Assembly: GCA_013397115.1 (NCBI GenBank)
Contig: VWZW01002764.1
Coordinates: 248,001 to 312,000, forward strand
DNA from: Edolisoma coerulescens
Taxonomy: Eukaryota > Chordata > Aves > Passeriformes > Campephagidae
DNA: 64,000 bases
Direction of reading: 5' to 3'
The notes under the pieces are model-generated. The model was not told the origin of the DNA and did not search any database. It was given only the letters and a program-made list of their open reading frames with translations. Below are positions 49,401 through 62,739 of this stretch, one piece after another; the stretch's first letter is position 1, and the number at the start of each line of letters is the position of its first letter. A program made the position numbers and the translations under genes.

Positions 49401-52400
49401 GTGACTCAAGAGGAAAACAACTGTGACAGAGACATTTCACACCCCTGAAGGGTTCTCCTGGTCACAGGCCATGATACACACCTAGTTCATAAAGAGATTT
49501 TTTTTTATGGTATTTACAAACTGAATCATAAGCAGTTCATATGCTTCACTGTCCAGAGCTCAGCTCAGAGGCTGAAAAAATTCTATTTAAGTTTAAAAAA
49601 GGAATTCACAGTTTTTCCAGCTCACAACTCACTCTGAGTTGCCCTACTCTATAGTAAAGGCTTCTATTGCATCCTTGTCTGTGGAAGAAAAAAAGGATAT
49701 AAATTCTCCAGCAAAACAGCTTTTCCATCAAGGATGATTTTTCATGCTGACACTTCAGACTTGGGATATTTCACATGTCACACTTCCCCCTCATGCCAGG
49801 AAGATGCCTGCCCTCACTGCCCTTTCCTAGAATACAGCTACACCCCAATGCTTCCCCAAACACGCACACAAGCAGCATTTCCACTTGGCAAGAAATGCGT
49901 GACGTGCGATTTTGGGATCTTTATGCTCCCTCATGCCAGAGCGTTAGCAAAATTAAGCCAGGCAGACACCCAACTTCAAAGAGTGCCCTTGCTATCTGGC
50001 TCACCATGCAGCTAATCTCAGCTTGTTTGTACAGTCAAGATTCCCAATGCTGCGCCCTACAAACGCTTCCCCTCCCACGATCCGTTCTAATCTAATCAGA
50101 AGTAGTAGCCCAAAGACGCAGGCATAGCCCAGGCAGCTGAGCTCTGCCAGCACAGTTATGCTATTTCAAGCCTCGCTCTGCTGGCAAAGGTGCCAGCAAA
50201 GAACAGCAGCAGAGGAAGTTATCGGCACAAAAGCACTCGGGACAGCAGAGTGCTGCTGCTGCGCTATCAGCCGTACCCGTGTGAGCATTTATACAAACAA
50301 ACATTTCAACAGCAGGGATTTTCCTGGCTAGCTGCAGCAGCAGAGGCCGGGTTTTCAGTGCGTGGGGTTTTTTTGGTTTGTTTCCTCACAAAGACATTCC
50401 CTACTTATGCGTTGGCTTGGGCCCAGGAAGCAGCAGACACAGCGCGTGCTATTCGGGATAACGCAGCTGTACTTCAGGAAACCTGTCACTTCCAGAAGCG
50501 TTTTCCTCTCTCTGAGGGCTCTGAACTCCCAGCGAGGCTTTTTCCCTCTCTGAGCAGAGGGTGAGCAGCCAGCAGCAGTTTTCCAGCCCTCCCTGACCAT
50601 GTCTCTGCACCCGCAGTGCCAGAGCAGAGGGACCCAGCTATTGTTTTGGTCACTCCTTCCCTGGCGCTGCAGAGCCCACGCTCGGCTGGACGAGCAAGTC
50701 TGTGAGTAACCAACACGCAGGACCAGCTCCTCATACTCAGCCTCAGGAAATTTGGAATTAGCGCCAAGAACAGCCCGCGCATAAACAGTCTCCTGCAAGA
50801 TCCTGGCTCCAGACTCCGCTCCACTGCACACTGTGGATTTGCAATAAATATTTACCTCGCTGGGGAACAGAATCTTCCAAGCAAAAGCTCCTGACATCAG
50901 TTAGGGCTGTATTTCCATTTGGAGGAGAGTAGGAGCTTCTCTGTTTTTAAAAGGGGGCCCTAGCCCACGAAAGCAGCTTTTGCCACCCTCCTAGCACCAC
51001 ACCAGTCAGGATCTGTCCCTCCACCTATGGGTCTCACTCCTCTCCAGGCCAGCACAGCATCACACCAGGTGCCCTCCTTCCAGCCACATTCCTCTCGGTC
51101 ACTCTGCCTTCTGCACAGAGATTTCTGGCCGCTGTCCTGTGCAGGCCACTTCAGTGCAAGCCCAAGCACTTTTGCAGTCATTAATGCACGTTAGCATTGC
51201 ATTTTATTGCTGCAGTTTGACTGTAACAGCAGCTAAAGGGCAGGAGGCAGGGTGAGCCTCGCAGCAAGGTAAGTGAGGCAAGGCCACATCTTTGTATTCA
51301 AGTGTGAGAGCAGCACAGTTTTAGAGGACCCACGGTGAAGACTCCCCTTCAGCAGCTAAGGCAGAGCAACATCAAGAGAGAAATCCTTCCCATGGAAGGC
51401 TTTGCTTTCCCTGGCAGAACACGATTTGTTTAAGCAAGAAGCAGCCGTGGTTTTGGTTGACATAACACCAGCTGCTTGGGTAACAGTGCTATGGGTCTCC
51501 CAGTCTCCTTCCTGCCCCAAGGAGTGTCTCCCTGAGATTTTAATTAACTGCTTTGATTTTTAAGTTATCCCAATAATTTGTCTAACAATGGCCTCTTGGC
51601 ATTTCATATGCAGAGTCTCAGCCTCAAAGGATTTAAGGCTAAAACTGACAACAGTGTGTATTTCCAGCAAAAATAAAGACTTCTACAAGAAGCACACTTT
51701 TCAAGTCAGCCAGCCCTCAGAAACTGAGAGGGACGCAGCTACATCTTGCGTGCTTTCCCCTCCTACGCTGACATTTTCTCCAGATTCAGGATTAAGCATT
51801 TAACTCCCTCTTTTGAGACTTTATGCTCCTTTAGCTTGCTTTGAATGCTTTCAGTCATTTCAGATAATACTGCTGCTTTCCTCTCTCCCATGCAACTCTT
51901 GTTTCCAACAGTATCTGCCCGAAAATGAAGGAACCACAGAGCTGCCAGAGCAAGTTACGGCTGCTCAAGACAGGGCCATTTTCTGATCTGCCTTTGCCAA
52001 CACCAACTCAGCTGCTGGCAGCAGTCACATGTCAGAGCCCGACAGCTTCCCTGCCCACCAAAGCCACAACCAGATTAAACAGGAGGCAGCAGCAAAGGCA
52101 CTCGGTGCCAAGGGCAGCACAGATGGGGTGCCAAGCAGCAGCACTAGTTTTGCCTGTCACCCCCTTTCTAGCCCCAGAAGAAGAGATCCACCTCTGTGCT
52201 GCAGTGCCTCAGAAGCCTGAGTCACTGCTTCGGGTAAGGGGCCAGGGCCGTTACTCAGAGGGTGACAGCAGTGCTCCCGGGAGATGGGATGCCAAGCCAA
52301 GTGCCAGAAACCTGAGTCAGAGCATGACTGCCGCAAGTCAGGGCGACACACAGCAGAGCTGGTCCTCTGACCAGCAGCATTTACTGGACAAACATTCAGG

Positions 52401-55400
52401 CACACGCTTAAAGACAAAAAAAAATAAGTCTGAACTAACCTGGAAGCACAGCCCTAACTGCTCATTAGTGTAGGATCTTTTACAGCCCCTCAGAGCAGTG
52501 GCTTATTACAAGTGAAACTCTAAGTAGGCTGCCCTGTCTATTCAGAGCCACCAAGCCCAGTCTCATCACAAGAGTCTCATTCTAGTGCAAATCATTTGAA
52601 TCCTTAATCTCAAGCATTTGCATTCCAGCGAGTCTCAAACAAACAGCCACACATGCTCCTCAGCAGCAGCCCGGAGGTCAGGCGTGTGCAGGGTTTGTCC
52701 CCTCGGTTTTGTAGTGCTTCAACTGCATCAGCTTCTCGTTTGAGGCTGCAAAAGCAGCACAACCCGGCTGTTGTTACAGGGCATAAAGGAACAGGATGTA
52801 CTGAGTAGAGGGGGAGAATGCAGCTGCAAGACCTAAGAGCAGGCTCAAGAGGATAAATGTTAACTCAAGAGCTAGGAAGTGTTTTGAAAGATGGATGCTG
52901 CATTTAGTCTGGCCAAAGTGATAGCTGGGGAGCTCTTCGGGATCACAGAGCCACGATAACTTAATCAAGTAATCTTACAAGTCAACCCAAGTAATTTGCA
53001 TTGCAGACCGTGGAACTACAGTTACCATGCCACCCTTCCAGGTACAGATCCTATCAGTAATCAAAAAAAGTCTTTAAACCTAAGTCCATCAATCCATTCA
53101 TCTGAGGAAGAACAACTTACACATAAAACACACAACTTAGTGGTAACTTGTAGCCAAGGGGATTCAAACAGCCAGGATGTTTCCAACAGAGCATTTACCA
53201 GCACCACGAGGCAAAAGGGAAGGAAAAGAAGCTGTAGGAGCTGTGCTGAAGCCTGCCTGCTCAGCAGCAAGCCAGTGTGTCCCCCCCTCCATCATCACTC
53301 GGAAATTAAGGTTAGCAGCTTCCAGCCTGTGGTGAGGTGGGACACAAGCATTTCAAAAAGGCAGCATGACACTACAGGAAAATCATAGCGAGGTCACATT
53401 AGGCTCCAGTTCAGGCATTTGAGAGCAAATGGCCTCCCCACGCCATTCAAACAGCTCAAGGCAATAGTAAAGCCATTAACAGAGGTTTGGAGGGGAAGGA
53501 AGAGGGGAAGACACATGGGAAAAACATTTTCCCTGTTGTTGGACTGGATGCAGACCTTTGCAGGATCTTAAAGTGCCAAGACCTTGGGAGAGAGCAACAG
53601 GAGGGGCAGGAAAGAGAGCAATCAGGTTGGCAAACAGCCTTTACATCCCAGGGTGAATGAGCCTCTGCTATCACAAATCTGAAAAGTACCAAGTTCAGCC
53701 CCAATTCGCCTCTTGCGTAAGATGTTCGGGAAAGCTCTGAACCACAGGAAAGCACTCTCCAGCATGGGAGCTGGCAGCACTTGGGACACATGAGAGCTGG
53801 GCAGCAGCACTCTTTCCCTGACTGTGCCCCAAGTGCTGCAGGGTGACTGTTCCTACCCATGGGAACCTCCACATCTAGTGGGGACAAGGTGCTAAGGGGT
53901 GGAGCAGCCTTGAACTCCCATCCCAGGAGCTGTGCATGCAGTTCAAGAAAGCACAACGTGCTGAAGAGGTTATTTTTTCCTACACATCACAGTCATTTCA
54001 TCCCCACAAACAGCTATGGGTTTGACTACCAGAAGTCACGAGCTCCTTTCCCTTCAGGGCTAAGGGACATCGCTTTAGACACCATCACTTTGCTGCTCTC
54101 TGTTTTAGGGAAACTGAAGCAAAGCAGAGATTTGCGCTGAATGTGAGCACGGCAAGTCAAGGTAAAATAAAGTAAAACGTGCAGATAGCAATGTCTTGAT
54201 TTGATTGGGAGGGACAGATGAGAAACTGGGCAAAGAGCAGAAAGAACAGGCCTCGGGGATCAATGGCAGCAGGACAAGCCAAACCGGTTTTAACATTAAT
54301 AATGCTGCACTACTTTCCAAACACAGCTATCATCAACAAGACACCAGCTTTGCCAATCAGGAGGCCTCTGAGCATGATTGCTTTAAACCAGCAAACAGAG
54401 CCCACAAACAGCACGAAGCCTCCCCCCTCTCCCTGAGCAATCCTCTGCCAGGAGCTTCTGGGCTGGATTTGTGCTCCTCTGTACTGCTGAGGACACACAA
54501 ACACGACGCGGGGCTGCATGAGGACTTTTTCTGCATAGTTCAAGGCACAAAAGTAGGACAACTGTGAAAAACCTGCAGCCCACTAGCACTGCTACGGCCC
54601 TGCTGAGCTCCAGGCACTTGGCCCTTTTGCAGCCCAGACAAACTGAGCAGAGCCCAAACCTGCAGCAGAAGGAATACCCTCTGCCACGGGGGAATACCCC
54701 TTGCTTCCCTCCTGTGCTGCCAGGGGCACTTCTGGATGTCCTTTGTTAACTCCATTGATTCCCACATCTTGGATGCATTGGCGACTTTCTGTCCATCCCC
54801 CCTCAAGCATCTTCCGCAGGAAGCCCATCCTTGCACAGCACAGAGGGGAGCATCCTGCCCACACATCCTTTGCTTTCCAAGGCAGTCAAGTGGAGAGGGC
54901 TGGGGACCACCTGGTGACACCAGGCATCAGCTCCACGGGAAGAAGGCAATGTTCTCACACAAAGCTGCGGGGCTGCTGTCACACAACCCACCCACCCACA
55001 GCCTGAGCACCAACGTCACACTTAGGCACTTCAGTAATATTCCCCACCCTCTTACACATCCAGGATTGCTTCACATGGAGAAATCCCATTTACACCAGAA
55101 AGCTGCTCAAGGGGAAAAGAGCCAAGGCATTTTTGTTTGTACAGGCTTGGGGAAATATTCAAGCACCAAATCACTCTCAACATCCACGCTCTTACATAAG
55201 CACAAGAAATACAATCCCCATCTTGTTAAGAAACAGCTACCTGTCTTCACCCTGCCCGCACAGAAAAACCAAGAGCCACATGCTGTGCAGCCCTGCACGT
55301 TTTGGCAGTGCTATTAAAAAAAATAATATGGGAGGAGTGCCAGCAGAACTCTCCCAAACCGTGTGTCATCCTCGTCTCCTCCCCGGCAGCCTGTAACCCA

Positions 55401-56916
55401 AACAATTTGTTTGGATTAGGTTTTATAGTAGGCCAGTGTTACTTCTCAAGCATACACTCAATCTTAGGTAGCTTAAAGGACACGGATAAATATTCCACGT
55501 AAATTCTATATAAGGATTTACAGACCACATCTGTGCAAAATTTGTTGTCTTTGTAGAAATCCGATGCTTGCAGACCAGTCCAGTCCCCAGGGACACCAAG
55601 TTGCATTTCATACCAAACATGGTCAGTGCTACTTCCAGATGCTGTCTGCCCCAAAGGTTTGCCCTACTAGTTTGGGCCAGTTCCCAAACGACCGATTCAC
55701 GTGCTTAATGGCAGGGATAAAGACACCAGATTAGAGTAAAGTGGATTTGGGCCGGTTGGTTTTAGCAGAGAGTAGCTGACAATTATTACAGATGCTCTCT
55801 GTGGGAGATTCCTGCTCTACAGCCAGCAACCCCCCCAGCCCTGTGCCCCTATTAGAAAGCAGCAGAACCTTATCAGTTCTGATCTGCCCACCCAGCCTTC
55901 AGTCCAAAACAAACCAATGTGGATGATTAAACCTACTTTGGGAGACCCTGATCTCCTGCAGTTACCTTAATTTCAGCAGCTCTTTCACACTAACAGAGGA
56001 ATCCGCCCTGATTGCACTGCCAGCAAGATGGTCACACACAAAACCAAACAAACAGCCGGGAAGCCAGAATCGCCAGATCTCTGCTTCCCCACGAAGACCC
56101 CACATGTGCCGGCTTAAAGCATCCAAAATATTTCACCTCATTATATGTTTAAGAAATTATTACACCCTCCACGGTAATGCATCATTTTTCACTCCCGTGT
56201 GGACGCGAGGAAGGTTTGATACATACAGAAAGACACCAGGTACCAGCACAACCAAACGCAGGCAAGGCTGGAAAGCCTATCCAGGTGCTGTAACGCACCG
56301 CACACATCCGACCCACCACACACGCACGAGAAAAGAAGAATTAAAGGACTTTCACGACCAAAAGTTGGAGATTAAAACTGTAATGGGGAGCAGCTCATTT
56401 CCACCAGGTAGCCGGGTCCCCTGCCCTGCTGTAAGGCCAGCACGCCGAGCACGGGGCAGAGCGGGATACGTGAGGAGCGGCACAGCCGCGGGGACAGCGC
56501 GGCACCGGGCAGGAGCGCTGCGCCGGGCACGGCCGGGCAGGGGCCACGCCGCTTTGGCATCCGCCGGAGGAAGCAGCGTCCGAGCCAAGGCAACCGGAGG
56601 AAGAACGGGAACGGCCCTATCGCCCTCTCCCTGCTTCGGCCACCCTTCCCCGGAGAAGGGCAAATAGCGGGGGCAGACCGCCCGGGGAGCAGCGGTGGCA
56701 CCGGCTCTCAGGCTGCTGGCGAGTGTGGCCCGAGCCTCGCCAGTCACCCAATTCCCCACCCCCCCGGGCACCGGGAGCCCTTCGCTACCGGGGCAGACCC
56801 TCCCCTTTCCCCGTGTCCCGCGGGGGCCCGGCGGCACTCACCGACTCGGCGGCGGCGGCTCGCAGGAGGAGGCCGAGCAGCAGCGCGGCGCGCAGCGGGA
56901 CGCGGGGCAGCGGCAT
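40486..56916 (-). CDS. SDC4: syndecan-4, heparan sulphate proteoglycan core
   Basis: Single-pass cell-surface proteoglycan that co-operates with integrins in focal adhesions, binds growth factors through heparan sulphate and signals through PIP2/PKC-alpha. Five exons (minus strand): 56916-56842, 43372-43231, 42360-42308, 42065-41882, 40637-40486; phases 0,1,0,1 close to 201 residues plus TAA (chicken about 197). Signal peptide to about residue 23. Glycosaminoglycan sites SG at S42, S69 and S71 sit in acidic surroundings. The ectodomain has DNYIPGD and N-glycosylation sites at N128 and N140. The transmembrane segment is about 152-173 with a GGAVG helix-packing motif. The 28-residue tail is the family hallmark: C1 RMKKKDEGSYD, variable LGKKPIYKK, C2 ending EFYA (PDZ ligand). 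LGKKPIYKK distinguishes SDC4 from SDC1-3. Exon 1 is 13.5 kb from exon 2, as usual for syndecans. Confidence 0.97.
43373..56841 (-). other. SDC4: SDC4 intron 1, 13.5 kb
   Basis: Bounded by donor TCG/GTGAGTG after the signal-peptide exon and acceptor TTTACAG/GTGAGA before exon 2. I read it on both strands and found no nested gene, RNA gene or clear mobile element. Confidence 0.85.
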
Positions 56917-57210
56917 GGCTGGGCTGGGACAGACAGAGGGACACAGCTGCCGACCCGACCGTAGCAAGCTCTGGCCGTGCCCCGCCACCGCCACCGCCCT
57001 TATAGGGCCGGCACAGCCCTTGGGGGGCGGAGCGGCGCTGCCCCCGCCCTGCCGGGAATGCCCCGGCCCCGCTCCGCACCCGCCGGAGCCGGGGGCTGCG
57101 GACCGCCCCNGCCGGCACCGGGACACGGTGGGGCTGGTGGCCGAGCCACCGCGGGGGGACACGGAGCGGCTCCGGCTGCGGAACCCGCTGTGCACGGCCA
57201 CGGTCACTGC
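56440..57210 (-). promoter_or_regulatory. SDC4: SDC4 CpG-island promoter
   Basis: CpG-dense block covering exon 1, the 5'UTR, the start of intron 1 and the upstream flank, with one unresolved base at 57110. Repeated CCGCCC-type boxes flank the start site. The island matches the broad expression of syndecan-4. Confidence 0.8.
57000..57004 (-). promoter_or_regulatory. SDC4: SDC4 TATA element
   Basis: CCCTATAAGGG on the minus strand, a near-palindrome, lies 84 bases upstream of the ATG at 56916. A start about 30 bases downstream (near 56972) would give a leader of about 55 bases. GGCGG boxes follow immediately downstream. Confidence 0.55.
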
Positions 57211-57214
57211 GTTA

Positions 57215-57482
57215 TGGGGAGTGGGGAGAAAGGAGAAACGGGGGAGAAGGGGAAAGGGGATAAAGGAAAAGAGAGGGACGGGGAGAAAGGGGGAGGGGGA
57301 GGAAAAGGGAGAGAAGGGGGGAAAAGGCAGGGAGAAAGGGGTAAGGAGAAAAGGAAAGGAGGAAAAGGATGGGAAAGGGGGGGAAACGAAAAGTGAAAGG
57401 AGGGGAGAAGTGAAAAGACGGGGGAAAAGGAAAAAAGGGAAGGGAAAGCAGGGGTAAGAAGGAGGGAAAGAGAAAGTGGGGG
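57215..57482. repeat. polypurine tract, G/A-rich, upstream of SDC4
   Basis: About 270 bases that are nearly all G and A on the plus strand, built from ggggaaagg-like units with many G3-G5 runs. It starts about 200 bases upstream of the SDC4 TATA element. Long open frames across it (K, G, E, R) are compositional. Confidence 0.92.
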
Positions 57483-60400
57483 GAGCCGGCAGACAGCATC
57501 CGCTTTTGAAGCATTCCACAAGTGACAGTCTCACATTCACAGAAAACCGAGAGCGAGCCCCTGTCCCTGGCAGCGTGTCACCGCCGCGGTTATCCGCCGG
57601 GTGCTGCATCACCCGGGGCTCGTCGGGGACGGAACACGAAACCGCTCCCTCAGTCTTCTATGTAAGCGGCAAGCGGAAAAAACCCCGCAGTGATAAAGAT
57701 GGGAAGAAAAACCCAACAGCACAGTTTGACTATTTCCTTTTCTCTTCTCACGTTAATAACTTTGCCTGACCGTAAGAATTTGCTTGACAGTACCTATGTC
57801 AGCCCCTTAACCCGAGGGGCACCTGAAATACCATGACAGTACAGCCCCGTGCTCTCGCTGCAGCCACATCAATTTGCACTCGGGTTCTAGTTTGTAGAGA
57901 ATAAAATATTTTCTTAACAGGGAAGCAAAGCATAGGAAAACATGTGTGCCATGATCCCACCTGCCAGGTATGGATGCCAGCTCCACTCGATCTGGTTCTC
58001 AGCCTGCTCCAGCACTACAACGTTATCCCAAGAGCACTTGTAGCCTTCCCCCGTCCCACCTCCAAAACCAAAAAGATCCCTAAGGTGAATCAGTTTTTCC
58101 AACAGCCTGTTCCTTTGGGAATAAACAGCTACAGAGGGTGTGAGCTGAGATCCAGACATGTCCTCAATGTTTGCTGGGACTGTGCCTGCACACATGACCA
58201 CTGGCAGGAGGATCTCCTGACGGCACCGTGCTGAGCTGGCTGCGGAGCCTGTTGGCATAACGTGAAGTGACAAGGAGCACTGCTCAGGGCTTAAAAAAAT
58301 AGTTACGATCTGAAGACAGCACACATGCAGGTAATGGTAGGAACCAACCTGGAGCAGGCTGTGGGCGAGTTTGCTGTAGCACATGACCCCCTGTGCTCAG
58401 GACAGCCATGTGTCACTAACCCCTTAGTTCACCTCGGTATCCAAGGCCATGAGGGAGGGATCTGTGCTGCAGGCTGGGTACCACCCTTCCTTATTGCCCT
58501 CACTTCATCACACAGAGGAGCTGAAAAAAATCCCTCCTAGAGCAGCCAGGGAGCCCAGCTCCCATAAATATACAGCGCTGGACACCCAGCAGAGGTGGGG
58601 AGCAGTAGGTGGTGAGGAACAGACTGGGTCAAATGTGCAAGGAGTTGTCCATACCATGACATCTGCCAGACAGGAGACAGCCTCAGCAGCACAAGGTGGC
58701 CAGAAGTACTCCATGCCCCCTAACCCTCTAAATGCCACCTGTATTAGTGTGCATGTGGCCATGACCTCTCCACATCTCTTCCAGGTACAGCAGCCACCAC
58801 AAAGATGCTTTCAAAACCAGCTTTCTGTATTGTGGCTACAAACATTGTTCACTCACCTGTTAACTTCCTCTCCAAACAAGCACAATATGCCGAGCTCCTG
58901 GTTATCATACCCCTCCACCAAAAAATCCCCTTGCATGGCACAGGACAATGTTTTCCCTCCCAGGGAAGTTCTGCTGTGATAGGATGGAGAGGAGTCAGTC
59001 TGCCTGGCCCAGGGACCACACACATTGGTCCATCCAAATCACACCTGCATGCACAATCCTTCAAGCAAACTGATCTTGGGCTTCTGGAAACAGAAGAGAA
59101 AATTAAACTCAACCCTAATGTACTTTTCAACCCTGAGAACAAATTCCTATAACTTTACTGATGACATTTTCTAAGTGCATTGTATAGATCCACCTCCCTT
59201 CCTCACACACACAGAAATGTTCTGTGACTGTATCTCAAGAGAATGAGAGGAAATACAGCCATAAAAATCATAATATGGTTCTGTAAATTCATGGCCATAA
59301 AACAGCTGCCTTCCTTTTGCCCTTCAAGTGTTCCGTTTCAAAATGCTGACGTTCTCCTCTCTGGAATAATGCAGAAAATCCGTGGGTATATGGCAAAGAG
59401 AGCAACAGGACAAATGGACCCAGAGAGCAAAAAGGCACCACTACAGTGTTCTTTCCTGAAACTTCCCTACAAGGGAGAGAAGCAGAAGCAAAATAAAATG
59501 CATGTTGAGAAACACATTTGTTCTGGGCAATGAATTCTCACATTCAAGGTGTGTCAGTTGCCTGCCTTCTCGATATAAAAATTACAGTTGGCAGAGAAAC
59601 AACACAGGCTGGCCACCACTGTTCCTAACCTAGTGCTCAGCAGTGAAGGGTTACCCAACCCTCATGTTGAAAATCAAAATAAACAGCTGTCAGTTACCAG
59701 CACAACACAAACATGCTGGAAGTGGAACGGAGTGTCCAAATACAACACATTTGGAGAGTGAGGGGAATCGCACTTTTACCTGGCACATGAAGAAATGTCT
59801 AGATAATCTTGAGAAGGCCACACACAAGGCTCTTTAGACAACTCTTGATCATAAATTCTATTGCACTAATCAGGAGAAGATTCTCCAGCCAAGCTCAGCA
59901 CAGTTCCTACAGGCAGATTTTAAAGAGAGCTTGGAGCAGGATTCTCAAGCACAATGAAACCTTAAGTAGATTTTTTAAAAAATCACAATTTCCGAAGTCC
60001 ATTCAGTACACTGAACTCATAGGAAAAACACACCTGCACACCACGTGGGTGGAGGAAGAGGAGTGGCTGAAAACTCTTATCCCATGGTTTGAGCCACTTA
60101 ATGCTGAGTTATTCTGGAAATGTGTGCTCTCAGCCTTATTGTTCCTTCAGCAAAGGTGACCTTAGCACAAATCCTGCCTTCATGTCAAGAGGGAAATGAA
60201 CTCCAGGACGGATCATTCAGGCAGCACCACCCTTTGTACACCAGCTGGTAAAATACGGATCACCTAAATAAACAGCTTCCTGTTTTAGGCAACGATTCCT
60301 GGGGAGGAAAAACAATACCCTCCTAGACAGCTATTGCTTACGGAAAGAATCTGTGACTAAATAGGGCATTCTTTTTCTACACTCCTGATAAAGAAGTGAC

Positions 60401-61980
60401 CACAATAGTTTCATGTGATCTTGGGTAAATCCTCAAGTCATCTGCTGTGTCCTGGGCATATCACCACTTCTCCTTCCACCTGCTGCTCTTCACAACACGC
60501 AGGTGTCACACACAGAATGGTCACTGGTTAAAAAGGACATTCTAACCAGAAGTCAGGCAAGCAGCACCCACTGTGGCACCCTAGAAATCACGTGTTTCAA
60601 CATCCTTTTCCCCTTTAACACATGTTCCCTTCACAGCTGTCTCCAACTCTTTGTTTAAACTAAAGAGGAAAAAAAGGGAAATTAAGAATGCCATTTAATT
60701 CCCCAATACTGTTTGCTTTCCAGGTCCGCTTTAAACCTTATTCCACAGAGCAGGGGTGTGGGCAAGGCACCCCATAGGGAGAACGCCCTCTTTTCCAGGG
60801 GAAGGACAGAGTCCCCTGTGCTGGAGCAGCCTGGAGAGGAGAGAGAGCCAACTCAGGAGCAGGAACAAACAAGCATGACCGTGCAAGATGCCATCACAAA
60901 GTCCGTCAGGAAACAAGTTCACAAACCGGGCTGCAGTTGAGTCACAGCACAGATGTCCTTCTGCCACAGCACTTCCCCGTGTCCATGTGGGTACTCTGCC
61001 CACCCAGGGCAGGAGGGAGCCTCAAATCCCACCCCAGGCTCAGCTGCTGCCGTGCCCATTCGGTGCCTTCAGTCACAGGGCAGCAACCAAGCAGGGAGGA
61101 GCCTCGAACTCCAAAGCAACTCAAGTCAACACCTCCCAAAACACTAGCTTGCATCTTGTGATACCATGGACTTCTGGATAAATCAGATATTTGGCTGTGG
61201 AAAGACACCCAGCAATGATACCAACAGTCCTACCTTACACTAGCTTGGAATTTTAGTTGGCTTTGTCTAAACTGCCCAAATTTTTGCTGGCAAAGGAAAG
61301 TTAGTCCTATAAGGGACTATAAAAGAAAGAGGTAAGTGAGAATTAATATCTAAGTGATGGCTTGCCTTTCTCTGAGAGCCAAACACAGCAGATTTCAGGA
61401 AAGGAAACCAATTTCTACCAAGAATTAACAGAGGAAGTGCCGAGTGTCACAATTTATGCTCAGCAATGTGCTGGCAGCAGACAGCCCCGACAAGGCTGGG
61501 ATTTTCCCCTGTTCATTTCTGCATTGGCTAAGGCTGGAGCTTCTGCAAAAATAAATTCTCCAAAGGCCTAAGTGAGAACTCAGCAATAGTGGCCCACGTC
61601 CACCACGCACATGCTTCTGCCTTGCACAATCCTTCCTAGGAGATGGTCCGGGAACAGGGAAAAAAATGTGTCAAACCTGGCTCAACACAGAAATTCACAG
61701 AATGAGGAAAGGAAAACATACAGCAAAGCTGCACAGGGAACTTCCCATAAGAGGCATGGAAAAAACGTCATGAGAGCCTGTCAGAGATCATAATCTGAGT
61801 TCTCATAGCCAGCATATTCCACACCCACGACTGATGTGAGCCTATCACCTCCCATAGAAGCTGGATTCCCCTTTTTATTCCTCCTCCTCTCTTTTCCAGG
61901 TGAAAACGGCTCTTGTGGCAACTCCCCCCGTCCACCGAAACAGCCCGGGGGTGCCTCCTCTCCTTTTTCCAGCAAAGATC
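57483..61980. other. intergenic between SDC4 and SYS1, no gene seen
   Basis: About 4.5 kb. SDC4 and SYS1 are divergently transcribed from here. No exon, RNA gene or clear mobile element was identified; open frames are short. Confidence 0.35.
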
Positions 61981-62137
61981 TTATCTCCAAAATGCTCCGT
62001 TGTCCCACACAGCCTTGGGGATTTTGCTATTAAGTCAGTAGCAATTCTTATACCTGAAGCCAAGCAAGCAGGACGGCTCACAAGGAGCCCCAGCAGCCAA
62101 GAGCTGATCACAGAAGGGGTACAGTGGAGCACGAAGG
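61981..62137. repeat. diverged direct repeat A, copy 1
   Basis: About 157 bases (ttatctccaaaat.ctc.gttgtcccacacagccttggg ... agccaagagctgatc.cagaa) that recur, diverged, at 62475-62650. The offset is 494 bases. Confidence 0.85.
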
Positions 62138-62412
62138 TCTCTGGCACCTGGCCATTCCATGAGGCTAGATAGAAGATACCAGCACACACCAGAAGAAACC
62201 TCCCAAAAGGAGCCAACCCAGCCCTGCCAGGGCACACCAGGACTCAGAACAACATCCTGGTACCCGATGGCCTAAAGCTAAAATGAGCACAGCTGGGCAG
62301 CAGCTGCCAAGAGCCTCAGCGCCTACGGGAACTGGCCTAGAAATGAAAGGAAATACCCGGGGACAATAATTTCTTGTATGGTTGGTATTTGTGTCTTTAT
62401 CAAGGGCTGCTC

Positions 62413-62722
62413 AGCCAAGTTATTGAACACACTGACACCCGTGTGGAGGGGCAGGGACAGGGGCTGGGGAAGCCTTATCTCCAAAATCCTCTGTTGTCCC
62501 ACACAGCCTTGGGAATGTCACTGCTCAGGCAGCGACAATTCTCATACCTGAAGCCAAGCAAACACCGCGGCTCACTGAGGCCACCAAACCGAGCCCCCGC
62601 AGCCAAGAGCTGATCCCAGAAAGGGAACGGCGGAGCATGAGGCACTCTGCGTCTTTTTAGCAACTTTTAGCCAAGTTACTGAAGGCACCGACCCCGGGCA
62701 GGGGACAGGGCTGGGGACGCCC
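62413..62722. repeat. tandem repeat B-A-B upstream of SYS1
   Basis: Segment B (agccaagtta.tgaa ... acagggctgggga.gcc) occurs at 62413-62474 and again at 62669-62722, a period of 256 bases. Segment A copy 2 (62475-62650) lies between them. Together with copy 1 at 61981 the order is A ... B-A-B, a partly decayed tandem array ending 225 bases before the SYS1 start codon. Confidence 0.8.
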
Positions 62723-62739
62723 TGGGCTGGCAAAAGTGA

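Noticed and set aside
56723..57457. 244-codon plus-strand and 275-codon minus-strand frames over the SDC4 promoter
   Set aside because: Shadows of the SDC4 exon 1 island and the adjacent polypurine tract, and both span an unresolved base.
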